Source: LVI-A0039 sp033105485 (GTDB lineage: Bacteria > Bacillota_I > Bacilli_A > UBA3375). Taken from it: DNA of 64,000 nucleotides. How positions within the stretch are numbered: the stretch's first letter is position 1; every line of letters begins with the position of its first letter. Made by a program: the position numbers and the translations under genes. The notes under the pieces are model-generated. The model saw only the letters and a list, made by a program, of their open reading frames with translations. It made no database searches and was not told where the DNA came from. The stretch covers positions 558,001-622,000 of the forward strand of contig CP136956.1 in assembly GCA_033105485.1 (NCBI GenBank), in the 5' to 3' direction. This document shows, in pieces, positions 31,161 through 40,074 of the stretch.

Positions 31161-31970
31161 TTACAGTATTTCCGAATAAATTTGCTCAAGATAGACAGCT
31201 ACACCATCTTCTTTATTAGATAAACAAACCTCATCTGCTACTGCCTTCACAGTATCAAATGCATTTTCCATAGCAACTGCATGGCCAGCTACTTCAAACA
31301 TCGAAATATCATTTTCGCCATCCCCAAAAACAATTAAATCCTTTAAGTCCCATCCTTTTAAATCAAATACAGTTTTTAAACCTAACCCCTTAGTTGAACC
31401 GTTAGGTGTAATCTCTATTAATGTCGGTACACTTCTAAACACATTGACATCACTATATTTATCTAGCACTTCTGTTTTTACTTGGTCATACACTTGTTCA
31501 ATGTGCTCTGGTTTATCGACTAATAAAATCTTACTTGCAACTTCAGGCTTTCCAATTTTAGTAAATTCACGAAACCTTATTAAGGCACGTAACATTTGAC
31601 TAACATTAATTTTTGTTATATAACGAACTCCATCATTGAAAGATGACTGGACTTTTGTCTTACCTTTTGTTAAATTTAAAATCCCTAATAACTGCTCTGC
31701 TTCAAACTTAGCATTACGTAACACACTACGTTTACCGTTGTCAATCTCAGTAATAACTCCTCCGTTATCTGAAATAATAAACGTGTCATGATGATCACTA
31801 TCAATTTTTTCAGCAACAAAATTCATTTGACTAACGTTACGCCCAGAACAAAGTAATATTATTATTCCTTTATCTTGTAACTTCTTTAATACTTTTACGC
31901 TACGGTGTGATATGTTATGATCCGGTCCAAGTAATGTTCCATCAAAATCTATCGCAATATATTTATACAT
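31161..31970 (-). CDS. Cof-type HAD-superfamily phosphatase (second copy)
   Basis: A 269-residue HAD IIB enzyme with nucleophile motif IDFDGTLLG near residue 6, LCSGR near 38, a long cap domain and FGDGENDISMF near 217. It resembles the Cof/YidA sugar-phosphate phosphatases and is paralogous to the gene at 2495-3343. The ATG chosen follows GGGAGGATAT. It is divergent from plsY across a 103-nt intergenic region with back-to-back extended -10 elements. The substrate is unknown. Confidence 0.85.
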   Translation of the reverse strand: MYKYIAIDFDGTLLGPDHNISHRSVKVLKKLQDKGIIILLCSGRNVSQMNFVAEKIDSDHHDTFIISDNGGVITEIDNGKRSVLRNAKFEAEQLLGILNLTKGKTKVQSSFNDGVRYITKINVSQMLRALIRFREFTKIGKPEVASKILLVDKPEHIEQVYDQVKTEVLDKYSDVNVFRSVPTLIEITPNGSTKGLGLKTVFDLKGWDLKDLIVFGDGENDISMFEVAGHAVAMENAFDTVKAVADEVCLSNKEDGVAVYLEQIYSEIL

Positions 31971-31992
31971 ATATCCTCCCAATCCTCCTAAT

Positions 31993-32001
31993 ATTATACC
32001 A
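31993..32001 (-). promoter_or_regulatory. Extended -10 promoter of the HAD gene at 31.2 kb
   Basis: TGGTATAAT on the minus strand, 22 bases before the ATG. Confidence 0.55.
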
Positions 32002-32047
32002 AATGATTACACTTCTTATTAATTAATCTTTATTTAGTCTTAACCTA

Positions 32048-32056
32048 TGATAAAAT
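32048..32056 (+). promoter_or_regulatory. Extended -10 promoter of plsY
   Basis: TGATAAAAT on the plus strand, 18 bases before the plsY ATG. It excludes the upstream in-frame ATG at 32047. Confidence 0.55.
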
Positions 32057-32073
32057 TAATCCGAAGGAGTTAT

Positions 32074-32649
32074 ATGTTAAAAACTATTGTTATTGCTGTA
32101 TGCATTTATTTATACGCATCAATTCCATTCTCTTTATTAGTAGGTTTTTTATTTGGAAAAGATATTAGAAAAGAAGGAAGTGGAAATGTAGGAGGAACAA
32201 ATCTTGGGCGTACTTGTGGCTCAAAAGCATTTGTTTTAGGGTTCATCATGGACTTATCAAAAGGGGCTCTTGCAGTATTAATCGCAGGTGGCCTTGGGTT
32301 CAATCCACTTCTTGCTGGAGTTATTGCAATCCTTGGACATACATTCTCTGTATTCTTAAACTTCAAAGGTGGTAAAGGCGTAGCTACTGCTTTTGGTTTC
32401 GTTTTAGCTTATAGTTTCTGGGGAGCAATTTTCGCAATTACTGTATTTCTAATTGTACTTAAAATTAGTAAGTATGTTTCATTGTCTTCAATCATTGCAA
32501 TATTCTCATACTTTTTATACACAATCTTTTTCCAATCTGCTGTTTATTCAATCGCTATTTTCATTGTATTTTGTTTTGTAACATTTTTACACCGTGAAAA
32601 TATCAAACGAATTCAAGAAGGAACTGAACGTAAAATCACATGGATGTAA
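32074..32649 (+). CDS. plsY: Acyl-phosphate:glycerol-3-phosphate acyltransferase PlsY
   Basis: A 191-residue polytopic membrane enzyme that adds the first acyl chain to glycerol-3-phosphate from acyl-phosphate in phospholipid synthesis. The three family motifs are visible: GSGNVGGTNLGRT near 35-47, GHTFSVFLNFKGGKGVAT near 88-105 and HRENIKRI near 175. Five helices are predicted. The start was set at the ATG after AAGGAG. It is monocistronic, on the plus strand, with its own terminator. Confidence 0.95.
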   Translation: MLKTIVIAVCIYLYASIPFSLLVGFLFGKDIRKEGSGNVGGTNLGRTCGSKAFVLGFIMDLSKGALAVLIAGGLGFNPLLAGVIAILGHTFSVFLNFKGGKGVATAFGFVLAYSFWGAIFAITVFLIVLKISKYVSLSSIIAIFSYFLYTIFFQSAVYSIAIFIVFCFVTFLHRENIKRIQEGTERKITWM

Positions 32650-32652
32650 AAG

Positions 32653-32676
32653 AGACCCGAAAGGGTCTTTTTTTTT
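32653..32676 (+). terminator. Intrinsic terminator of plsY
   Basis: AGACCC, GAAA tetraloop, GGGTCT, then a run of nine T. Confidence 0.92.
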
Positions 32677-32770
32677 AATATATTAATCGTATATTAAATT
32701 TGGGTTAAAGCAGCTATCTTTTACAATATTATTGATTAATAATTTATATCATAGTCTCAAAGGAGAGAAT

Positions 32771-33646
32771 ATGAATTTAAAAAAGATTAGCATCACATTA
32801 TTTACAGTTACGTTATTCCTATTTCTAATAGGAACGTTTTATGATTGGCAAATTGACACGTTATTGAAAGGACACTTTCACACTTATGGTAAGTTTTTCG
32901 AAACATTTGGATTACTTCCGATTACTTTTGTTCGCGTCTTCTGCGCTACATATATTTTTCGAATTATAAGCCTAGAAAATAAACGCCTAGAAAATTGTAC
33001 TAAAGTTATCCTTTACTACTTCAGCACTAAGTATGTTGCAAACGGTTTATTAACCGTTAATCTAATGTTACACTACTGGCGAACAGGTGAGTATACAATG
33101 CCAGGAGCATTTATGATTATCTGTTATTACTTAATCGGAGCAATTCTTACACTTATTGTGATTCGCTGCCTATACAAAGTTAATCGTAATACTTTACTAC
33201 CGCTTTTAAATCGAGTAATTATGGTTTTCATTATCACCTTTATAATTAACTTTGAAGTGGAGTTTATTAAAACCCATGTCGGTCGTGCTCGTTACTACAC
33301 TGTTGAAGCAGGACTTGGGATTTATACACCTTGGTATCATATTAACGGTCTTACTGATAATAATGATTTCATGTCATTTATATCTGGCCATACAACAACA
33401 GCGTTCATGGCAATCTTACCAATATTCTTCACATTGCCCCACCAAACTAAACTTCGAAATTACCTATATGCCTTCGGTGTAACATTTGGAGTGTTAGTTG
33501 CATTTTCAAGAATGGTTTTATCTCAACATTACTTAACTGATGTTACAGGATCATTTATCATCTCAACGATTACCATCTTCTTAATGTGTAAACTATTCAA
33601 AGTAAAACTAGATGGAAGTGAAATAAACATAACAAAAGGAAGCTAA
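32771..33646 (+). CDS. PAP2-family membrane phosphatase
   Basis: A 291-residue membrane protein with about six helices. The PAP2 acid-phosphatase core is present: KTHVGRARYY (first motif, with Tyr where the usual Pro follows Arg), ISGHTT (second motif, catalytic His) and SRMVLSQHYLTD (third motif). Such enzymes remove phosphate from phosphatidic acid, phosphatidylglycerol phosphate or undecaprenyl pyrophosphate on the outer membrane face. The start follows AGGAG. It is longer at the N-terminus than minimal BcrC-like enzymes, and the substrate cannot be chosen. Confidence 0.83.
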   Translation: MNLKKISITLFTVTLFLFLIGTFYDWQIDTLLKGHFHTYGKFFETFGLLPITFVRVFCATYIFRIISLENKRLENCTKVILYYFSTKYVANGLLTVNLMLHYWRTGEYTMPGAFMIICYYLIGAILTLIVIRCLYKVNRNTLLPLLNRVIMVFIITFIINFEVEFIKTHVGRARYYTVEAGLGIYTPWYHINGLTDNNDFMSFISGHTTTAFMAILPIFFTLPHQTKLRNYLYAFGVTFGVLVAFSRMVLSQHYLTDVTGSFIISTITIFLMCKLFKVKLDGSEINITKGS

Positions 33647-33663
33647 TAATAGCTTCCTTTTTC
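33635..33663 (+). terminator. Terminator shared by PAP2 and possibly the convergent permease
   Basis: An 11-bp stem (AAAGGAAGCTA with TAGCTTCCTTT) with T run. The PAP2 stop codon lies at the stem-loop junction, and the structure is palindromic, so it may serve the convergent purine permease as well. Confidence 0.8.
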
Positions 33664-33666
33664 TAA

Positions 33667-34989
33667 TTAAATTACAATAAAGTAAAACATAAAGAATACA
33701 GTCAATACATATAAGATTGGGTGTAATTCATCTTGTTCTTTTTGAGCAATTTTTAAAACTGTGTAAGTAATGATACCTGCAGCTAAACCAGTTGCAATTG
33801 AATAACTTACTACCATTAATAACATTGTTAAGAATGAAGCAGCAGTATCTGCATAATTTTCATAGTTAACCTTACCTTTGTTAACAGCCATTAATGTACC
33901 TACTGTAATTAATGCTGGAGCTGTAACTGAACTAGTTACTACTGCTAAGAGTGGTGAGAAGAATAATGCGATTGCAAAACATACTGCTACAACAACTGCA
34001 GTAAGCCCTGTACGTCCACCAGCTTTTACACCAGATAAACTCTCAACATATGCAGTTACTGAACTTGTACCGATTACGGCACCAAATGTAGTTGCAGTTG
34101 CATCTGCCATAAGTGTTCTTGATGCACCATCTAAGTTTCCATCTTCTCCGATGAATCCTGCCTCACTACCAACTGCTACTAATGTACCAGCTGTATCGAA
34201 GAAGTCAACGAATAAGAATGAAATAATTACTGCCCAGAATCTTAAATCAGTTAATAATTCAAAAGCATGTACATCTGTAAAGATACGACCAAATACTGGC
34301 TCTAAACTTGGTGGTGCTGAAAGGACTGCTTCTGGTACAACAATACCAGTATCCATACCAACAAATTGCATTAAAATACCTAATACAGTAGTGATTGCCA
34401 TACCGACAAAGATTGCCGCTTTAGTTCCTCTTGCTACTAAGAACATTGTAATGAATAAACCAATTACTGCAAGTAATACTGGAGGACTAGTTAAATCTCC
34501 AAGACCTACAAGAATTCCTTCATTATCAACAATGATTCCTGAGTTTTGCATCCCAATGAACGCGATGAATAAACCAACACCTGCACTAGTTGCATATTTA
34601 AGAGAACGAGGAATAGCATTAATAATAATTGCACGTAATCCTGTAGCTGATAAAAGAATGAATAATAAACCTGAGATGAAAATAGCGAATAATCCATCTT
34701 GCCAAGTGTAACCCATTCCTAAAACTACTGAATATGCTAAGAAACTATTTGTCCCCATACCTGCTGCTAATGCTACTGGGAAGTTAGCATATAGACCCAT
34801 AATTAAGGTTGCGATAATTGCTGAAATAGCAGTCGCTGTAAATACAGCCCCTGGATCCATTCCGGCATCCGCTAAAGTTAAAGGGTTAACAACTAAGATA
34901 TATGCCATTGAAAGGAATGTTGTAATCCCAGCAATAATCTCAATTTTAACACTTGTCTTATTTTCTGAAAGTTTAAAAAACTTATCCAT
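33667..34989 (-). CDS. NCS2/AzgA-type guanine-hypoxanthine permease (PbuG-like)
   Basis: A 440-residue transporter with 12-14 helices. The N-terminus (GITTFLSMAYILVVNP), the AAGMGTNSF motif near 75, and the FFDTAGTL and ESLSGVKAGGRTGLT segments match the AzgA/PbuG subgroup of purine permeases that import guanine, hypoxanthine or adenine by proton symport. It lies directly downstream of the purine operon but has its own -10 (TATAAT at 35039-35044) and GGAGAG ribosome binding site. I saw no separate purine riboswitch here. Confidence 0.88.
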   Translation of the reverse strand: MDKFFKLSENKTSVKIEIIAGITTFLSMAYILVVNPLTLADAGMDPGAVFTATAISAIIATLIMGLYANFPVALAAGMGTNSFLAYSVVLGMGYTWQDGLFAIFISGLLFILLSATGLRAIIINAIPRSLKYATSAGVGLFIAFIGMQNSGIIVDNEGILVGLGDLTSPPVLLAVIGLFITMFLVARGTKAAIFVGMAITTVLGILMQFVGMDTGIVVPEAVLSAPPSLEPVFGRIFTDVHAFELLTDLRFWAVIISFLFVDFFDTAGTLVAVGSEAGFIGEDGNLDGASRTLMADATATTFGAVIGTSSVTAYVESLSGVKAGGRTGLTAVVVAVCFAIALFFSPLLAVVTSSVTAPALITVGTLMAVNKGKVNYENYADTAASFLTMLLMVVSYSIATGLAAGIITYTVLKIAQKEQDELHPILYVLTVFFMFYFIVI

Positions 34990-35038
34990 AATATATAATC
35001 TCTCCTTTGCAAAATTAATTGCATTTTATTTCACTCCT

Positions 35039-35044
35039 ATTATA
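35039..35044 (-). promoter_or_regulatory. -10 element upstream of the purine permease
   Basis: TATAAT on the minus strand, about 50 bases upstream of the ATG. The -35 is not clear. Confidence 0.45.
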
Positions 35045-35090
35045 ACTTATTTTTAACTTTAAGTTTACATTTTATTTACAAGGACCTCAT

Positions 35091-35117
35091 AAAAAAATGC
35101 CCTAAATATATAGGGCA
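35091..35117 (-). terminator. Terminator ending the purine operon after hlyIII
   Basis: TGCCCTA pairs with TAGGGCA and is followed by TTTTTTT on the minus strand. The hlyIII stop codon lies in the stem. Confidence 0.85.
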
Positions 35118-35752
35118 AAATTTACTGCTAAAAAGAATAAAAAGGCGGCAACTAATACAAACACATGCCATAATGCATGGTGAAATTCAAACTTAGTAAA
35201 AGCATAAACTAATGCACCTAACGAATAAGTTACTCCACCAGCTACCATTAAAATAACAACAATCGGATCAAAGAAATTTACAATATCTTTAAACATAAAG
35301 ACTGCAAGCCATCCAACGATTAAATAAATACTAATCGAAATTAAACTACTGACATTTATAAATTTAACTTTAATAACAATTCCAATAATCGATAGTATAT
35401 AAACTAGTGCTAGTATTATGTAACTACTTGTCGTTCCCATTGCCAAACAAAATGGTGCGTATGTCCCGGAAATCATAACTAAGATCATTGCATGATCCAT
35501 TCGTTTTAAAACTGCTCTTCGATTTGGATCTTGCTCTTTATGATACATACTACTTGCTGCAAATAACGCAAACATACTTATTCCATAAATTATAATTCCA
35601 ACTTTAATATCGATACTTACTTGATTGTGCTCAATAAGTAAATAGACTAGACTAACTAGAGAAAGCACAGCCCCAAGGCCGTGCGTAATATAGTTTAAAT
35701 TGTCCTCACGTTTAGAATACTTAAAAAGATTATCTTTATTTACTTGCTCCAT
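35102..35752 (-). CDS. Hemolysin III (PAQR/YqfA-type) membrane protein
   Basis: A 216-residue seven-helix protein of the PAQR/hemolysin III family. The conserved zinc-site features are visible: SSMYHKE near 68 (motif SxxxH) and the C-terminal HALWHVFV (HxxxH). Physiological roles proposed for the bacterial members include lipid or membrane homeostasis; haemolysis is an overexpression phenotype. It starts 12 nt after purD with GGAGAG, so it appears to be the last gene of the purine operon, an unexpected companion. Confidence 0.88.
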   Translation of the reverse strand: MEQVNKDNLFKYSKREDNLNYITHGLGAVLSLVSLVYLLIEHNQVSIDIKVGIIIYGISMFALFAASSMYHKEQDPNRRAVLKRMDHAMILVMISGTYAPFCLAMGTTSSYIILALVYILSIIGIVIKVKFINVSSLISISIYLIVGWLAVFMFKDIVNFFDPIVVILMVAGGVTYSLGALVYAFTKFEFHHALWHVFVLVAAFLFFLAVNFALYI

Positions 35753-35764
35753 ATCTCTCCTCGA

Positions 35765-36997
35765 CTAAACACGCCCAAGACCGATATCAGTACGATAAAA
35801 TAACTGTTCATTTTCAAATGAATCTATTTTCTCATATACACTTGTTCGTGCATTTTTAACTGAATCTCCACTTGCAGTTAACATCATAACTCTACCACCT
35901 GTTGATACTAACTGTCCATCTTCATATTTTGTTCCCATATGATATAACGGACGCATGCTTTCATTTACATTTAGTATAACATGTTTTGGATATTGATTAG
36001 GATAACCACTAGCTGCAATTACAACACCTACATACTCTTGTTTTTTTAATTCACAAGTGATTGGCTTGTCATCATATACAGATTGAATAACTTCAAGTAA
36101 ACTTGAATCTAACTTTTGCATAACAATTTGAGTTTCAGGATCACCCATACGAACATTGAACTCAATTACTTTAGGGCCCTCAGTAGTTTGCATAAGACCG
36201 ATGTATAAGAAACCAGTATATTTGTAGCCACTAGTTTCAAATTGAGTTAATAATGGTTTTAAAATATTATCTTCAATGAATGGCAACTCAGAATTATACT
36301 TTGAAGTTGTATTTGCACCCATTCCTCCAGTGTTCGGACCTAAGTCATTATCAAAGGCACGTTTGTAATCTTGTGCAACTGGCAATAGTGTATAGCTAGT
36401 TCCATGAACTACTGCAAATACACTATACTCTTCTCCAACTAAACACTCTTCAACAACAATCCCATCATCACCGAAACATTTATTATCTAATACTTCTGTA
36501 AGATAAGTCAAAGCGTCCTCACGAGTGGAGCAAATTGCGACACCTTTACCAGCAGCTAGACCATCATACTTTAAAACAATTGGATATCCAAAGTCATCAG
36601 CAATTTCTATTCCAGCGCTAACAGTATTTACATATTTATATTTAGCTGTTGGAATATTAGCATTTGCCATCATTTCTTTAGCAAAGTTTTTACTACTTTC
36701 AAGTCTTGAACAATATTTATCTGGACCAACAACAAAACATTTATGAGCACGTAAGTAATCAACTATACCCGCTTCCAAATACATTTCTGGGCCAACAATT
36801 GTTAGATCAATATCTTTAGTTTGAATCAATTCGTAAACATCATCGAAATTCATTCCATCGACATCTGTAATTAAATTCGCTTTATCAATTGCTCCATTCG
36901 TCCCTAACATGTAAACCTTGTTTACACGTGGGTCTAGTTTAATTGTTGTAAATAAACTATGTTCACGACCACCACTACCTATTATTAAAACGTTCAT
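35765..36997 (-). CDS. purD: Phosphoribosylamine-glycine ligase
   Basis: A 410-residue ATP-grasp enzyme making GAR from phosphoribosylamine, glycine and ATP, step 2 of IMP synthesis. The N-terminal GSGGREH, ATP-grasp KYDGLAAGKGV near 140 and EFNVRMGDPE near 280 are all present. It is the last biosynthetic gene of the purine operon, 7 nt after purH, with AGGAGATAA before the ATG. Confidence 0.97.
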   Translation of the reverse strand: MNVLIIGSGGREHSLFTTIKLDPRVNKVYMLGTNGAIDKANLITDVDGMNFDDVYELIQTKDIDLTIVGPEMYLEAGIVDYLRAHKCFVVGPDKYCSRLESSKNFAKEMMANANIPTAKYKYVNTVSAGIEIADDFGYPIVLKYDGLAAGKGVAICSTREDALTYLTEVLDNKCFGDDGIVVEECLVGEEYSVFAVVHGTSYTLLPVAQDYKRAFDNDLGPNTGGMGANTTSKYNSELPFIEDNILKPLLTQFETSGYKYTGFLYIGLMQTTEGPKVIEFNVRMGDPETQIVMQKLDSSLLEVIQSVYDDKPITCELKKQEYVGVVIAASGYPNQYPKHVILNVNESMRPLYHMGTKYEDGQLVSTGGRVMMLTASGDSVKNARTSVYEKIDSFENEQLFYRTDIGLGRV

Positions 36998-37004
36998 TTA
37001 TCTC

Positions 37005-38528
37005 CTAATGTTTAAAGTGTCTAGTATTTGTAAACACCATTGAAATTCCAAGTTCGTTACATTTATCGATTGAATCCTGGTCTCTAATTGAACCACCTGG
37101 TTGAACTATACAAGATACTCCATACTCTGCAGCTAAAGTTACTACATCATCAAACGGGAAGAATGCATCAGATGCTAAGATAATGTCTTCAGTATGTCCT
37201 AGGTCTTTCGCTTGCTCAAAGGCGATCTTAGCACTATCAATACGACTAGTTTGTCCTCCACCGCTTCCAACAGTTTGGTTATCTTTTACTAAAACTATTG
37301 CGTTAGACTTTACGTGTTTAACAACTGATTGACCAAAACGCATTTGTTCAATTTCAATTTCAGTTGGTTGTTTTTCTGTTACTACACTATATTCGATTTC
37401 GTAGTTGTTTACAGTATCAACATCTTGCACTAATAAACCATTACCTACTGATTTAAATTGAGTTTCCACTTTAACTTCATTTTCAATTAAACGTAAAATA
37501 CGAACATTTTTCTTTTTCGTTAAAATCGCTAATGCTTCATCTGTATAACTTGGTGCAACAATTACCTCTAAGAAAATCTTACTCATTAACTCAGCAACAC
37601 TAGCTGTAACTTCACAGTTAGTAACAACAATTCCTCCAAAGATACTTACTGGGTCTGCACTGTACGCTTTTTCCCAAGCCTCATCAATATTAGAGCCAAT
37701 TCCAACTCCACAAGGTGACATGTGTTTGATTGCACAAACAGTTGGTTTAGTAAATTCTGATAATAAGTCAAGAGCAGCTTGTGCATCTTGAATGTTATTG
37801 TAAGATAATTGTTTACCGTGTAACATTTCAGTACATTCAATTGTATTGTGTCCACCAATACGTGTATAGAAACTTGCACTTTGATGTGGATTTTCTCCAT
37901 AACGTAATTCTTCTTTTAAGTCGAAAGTTAAAGTTTTACTCGGCATCTTTTCAGTTGCAACATGTGTTTCTAAGTATTGACTAATGATTGCGTCATAACG
38001 GGCAGTTAAAGCAAATGCTTTTGCTCCAAGGTTAGCTTTTAACTCACTACTATCCTCATCACTTTTGATCGCTTCAATTACTCGGTCGTAATCACTACAG
38101 TCTGTAACAACAAATACATCTTTATAATTTTTCGCACTACTACGAATCATTGATGGACCACCGATATCAATGTTTTCAATTGCATCTGCTAAGCTACCAC
38201 TTTCGCTAGCTTTTTCAAATTGATATAAGTTTACACAAACTAAATCAATCGCTTCAATCCCGTGTTCATTAATTTGGCTGACATGACTTTCTAAATCACG
38301 ACGATATAAAAGACCCCCATGTACGTATGGGCTTAAAGTCTTAACACGTCCATCTAAAATTTCCGGGAAATTAGTAACTGCCGTAATGTCAATCGCTTCT
38401 ACCCCCTGACCTTGTAATGTACTTAATGTTCCACCCGTTGAAATGATTTGGTATCCACACTCAACTAAACTTTGACAAAATTCAACTACACCTGTTTTAT
38501 CACTTACACTAACTAATGCTCTTTTCAT
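37005..38528 (-). CDS. purH: Bifunctional AICAR transformylase/IMP cyclohydrolase
   Basis: A 507-residue enzyme catalysing the last two steps to IMP. The N-terminal MGS domain (SVSDKTG near 7, STGGT near 35, LDGRVKTL near 59) is the cyclohydrolase. The C-terminal half has the transformylase landmarks ELRYGENPHQ near 215 and KHMSPCG near 260. It overlaps purN by 20 nt. Confidence 0.98.
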   Translation of the reverse strand: MKRALVSVSDKTGVVEFCQSLVECGYQIISTGGTLSTLQGQGVEAIDITAVTNFPEILDGRVKTLSPYVHGGLLYRRDLESHVSQINEHGIEAIDLVCVNLYQFEKASESGSLADAIENIDIGGPSMIRSSAKNYKDVFVVTDCSDYDRVIEAIKSDEDSSELKANLGAKAFALTARYDAIISQYLETHVATEKMPSKTLTFDLKEELRYGENPHQSASFYTRIGGHNTIECTEMLHGKQLSYNNIQDAQAALDLLSEFTKPTVCAIKHMSPCGVGIGSNIDEAWEKAYSADPVSIFGGIVVTNCEVTASVAELMSKIFLEVIVAPSYTDEALAILTKKKNVRILRLIENEVKVETQFKSVGNGLLVQDVDTVNNYEIEYSVVTEKQPTEIEIEQMRFGQSVVKHVKSNAIVLVKDNQTVGSGGGQTSRIDSAKIAFEQAKDLGHTEDIILASDAFFPFDDVVTLAAEYGVSCIVQPGGSIRDQDSIDKCNELGISMVFTNTRHFKH

Positions 38529-39072
38529 TTCGCTCCTTGATTACTTTTTTTACTGCACTACTAAATACTTGATATTCTGCATTATGAATATTTTGCTCAA
38601 ACTGCTCTAAACTATCTGAGTCATCTATTAATACAGGAACTTGACTAATGATTGTTCCCGCATCCATCTCACTATCAATAAAGTGAACAGTTACTCCACT
38701 TACACATACTCCATAATTATAAGCATCACTAATTGCATGCGCCCCTTTAAATGAAGGGAGTAATGAAGGGTGAATATTAATAATATTCCCTTCATACTCA
38801 TTTAATAAAGTTGCTCCAACCATACGCATATATCCGGCTAATAAAATTAGTTCGATATTATACTTCTCTAAAACTGCTAACATTTCCGTTTCGAACTCTA
38901 CTTGGTCACGACCTTTAGTTGGAATTACTACACAATCAAGATTGTGATTGTTCGCTCTAGTTATTACATAAGCATCTGGCTTATTACAAATAACTAAATC
39001 AATTTCAATTCCATTTTCAACTAAAGCTGTAAGATTACTTCCATTACCTGATGCAAACGCGGCTATCTTCAC
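38509..39072 (-). CDS. purN: Phosphoribosylglycinamide formyltransferase
   Basis: A 187-residue enzyme using 10-formyltetrahydrofolate to formylate GAR. The substrate loop GNGSNL near 10 and the active-site block NIHPSLLPSFKG near 98-109 are canonical; Asp near 136 in SEMDAG completes the site. It overlaps purM by 29 nt and purH by 20 nt, so all three are translationally coupled. Confidence 0.97.
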   Translation of the reverse strand: MKIAAFASGNGSNLTALVENGIEIDLVICNKPDAYVITRANNHNLDCVVIPTKGRDQVEFETEMLAVLEKYNIELILLAGYMRMVGATLLNEYEGNIINIHPSLLPSFKGAHAISDAYNYGVCVSGVTVHFIDSEMDAGTIISQVPVLIDDSDSLEQFEQNIHNAEYQVFSSAVKKVIKERNEKSIS

Positions 39073-40066
39073 TTTGCTCCTTAACTACACCAATTTCAAA
39101 TGCCGTTTCACCATTTGCTTCTAGTAATTCAATTAATTCTTGTTTATCTTCTTGATTACAAATCAAACACATTCCAATTCCCATATTGAAAATACCGTGC
39201 ATCTCATATGTATCAATCTTATTAATATCTTGAATCATGTCAAAGATAGCTGGTATCGGATATGAACCTGCTTTAATTTCAGCCATTAAACCTTCAGATA
39301 ATCCACGCTCAATGTTCTCATAGAAACCACCACCAGTAATGTGCATAGCACTTTTGATATCAAACTTTTGATTTGCAGCAAGAACACTATTTACATAGAT
39401 CTTAGTCGGTTTTAGAAGTTCAGTTCCTAACGTAGTACCTAACTCTTCAACCTCAGCGTTTAAGTCATAACCTTCAAATGTTTTTCGAACAAGTGTATAT
39501 CCATTTGAATGAATACCATTTGAACCAAGACCAATAATTGCATCTCCTACTTTAACGCTACTAATATCAATCATCTTACTTTTACTAACAACACCAGTTA
39601 CAAATCCGGCTAAATCAAAATCACCAGTTTGGTATAAGTTACCCATCTCTGCTGTTTCTCCTCCAACAAGACTACAATCACACTCAACTAAACCATCACA
39701 AATTGACTTAACAATTTGACCAACGATTTGAGGATCAATTTTATTAACAGCAATGTAATCTAAAAAGTATAATGGTTTTGCTCCAATCGTTACAATATCA
39801 TTTACACTCATCGCAACTAAGTCTTGACCAATTGTTGTATAATCTTGACATTCAATTGCAAGTACTAGTTTACTTCCAACTCCATCAGTTCCACTTACTA
39901 ATACTGGATCAGTAATATCTAAATTTGATAAATCATATAATCCTCCGAAGCTACCGAAGTTGTTAATTACATTAATATCATGTGTGCGTAATACATCACT
40001 TTTAATTGCTTCGACTGCCGCATAACCACGTTCTACATCAACACCACTTTTTGCATATGCATTCAT
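39044..40066 (-). CDS. purM: Phosphoribosylformylglycinamidine cyclo-ligase
   Basis: A 340-residue AIR synthetase converting FGAM to AIR with ATP. It shows the family N-terminus YAKSGVDVERG, GTDGVGSK near 60, and MSVNDI and GGETAEM glycine-rich blocks. It sits between purF (8 nt gap) and purN (overlap). Confidence 0.97.
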   Translation of the reverse strand: MNAYAKSGVDVERGYAAVEAIKSDVLRTHDINVINNFGSFGGLYDLSNLDITDPVLVSGTDGVGSKLVLAIECQDYTTIGQDLVAMSVNDIVTIGAKPLYFLDYIAVNKIDPQIVGQIVKSICDGLVECDCSLVGGETAEMGNLYQTGDFDLAGFVTGVVSKSKMIDISSVKVGDAIIGLGSNGIHSNGYTLVRKTFEGYDLNAEVEELGTTLGTELLKPTKIYVNSVLAANQKFDIKSAMHITGGGFYENIERGLSEGLMAEIKAGSYPIPAIFDMIQDINKIDTYEMHGIFNMGIGMCLICNQEDKQELIELLEANGETAFEIGVVKEQSEDSRVCIR

Positions 40067-40074
40067 TTCTTCTC

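Noticed and set aside
33878..34711. 277-codon plus-strand frame opposite the purine permease
   Set aside because: It is a shadow of a hydrophobic minus-strand gene (Ala/Ser/Thr/Pro-rich reading), with no start signals.
34895..35024. Short leader ORF (ATG at 35024) upstream of the purine permease
   Set aside because: Its AGGAGTG site directly abuts the -10 TATAAT, so it would be at or before the transcription start; it then overlaps the permease out of frame.
34990..35090. A second purine riboswitch upstream of the permease
   Set aside because: None of the aptamer core (TCTACC, CCGTAAA, GACTA) is present.
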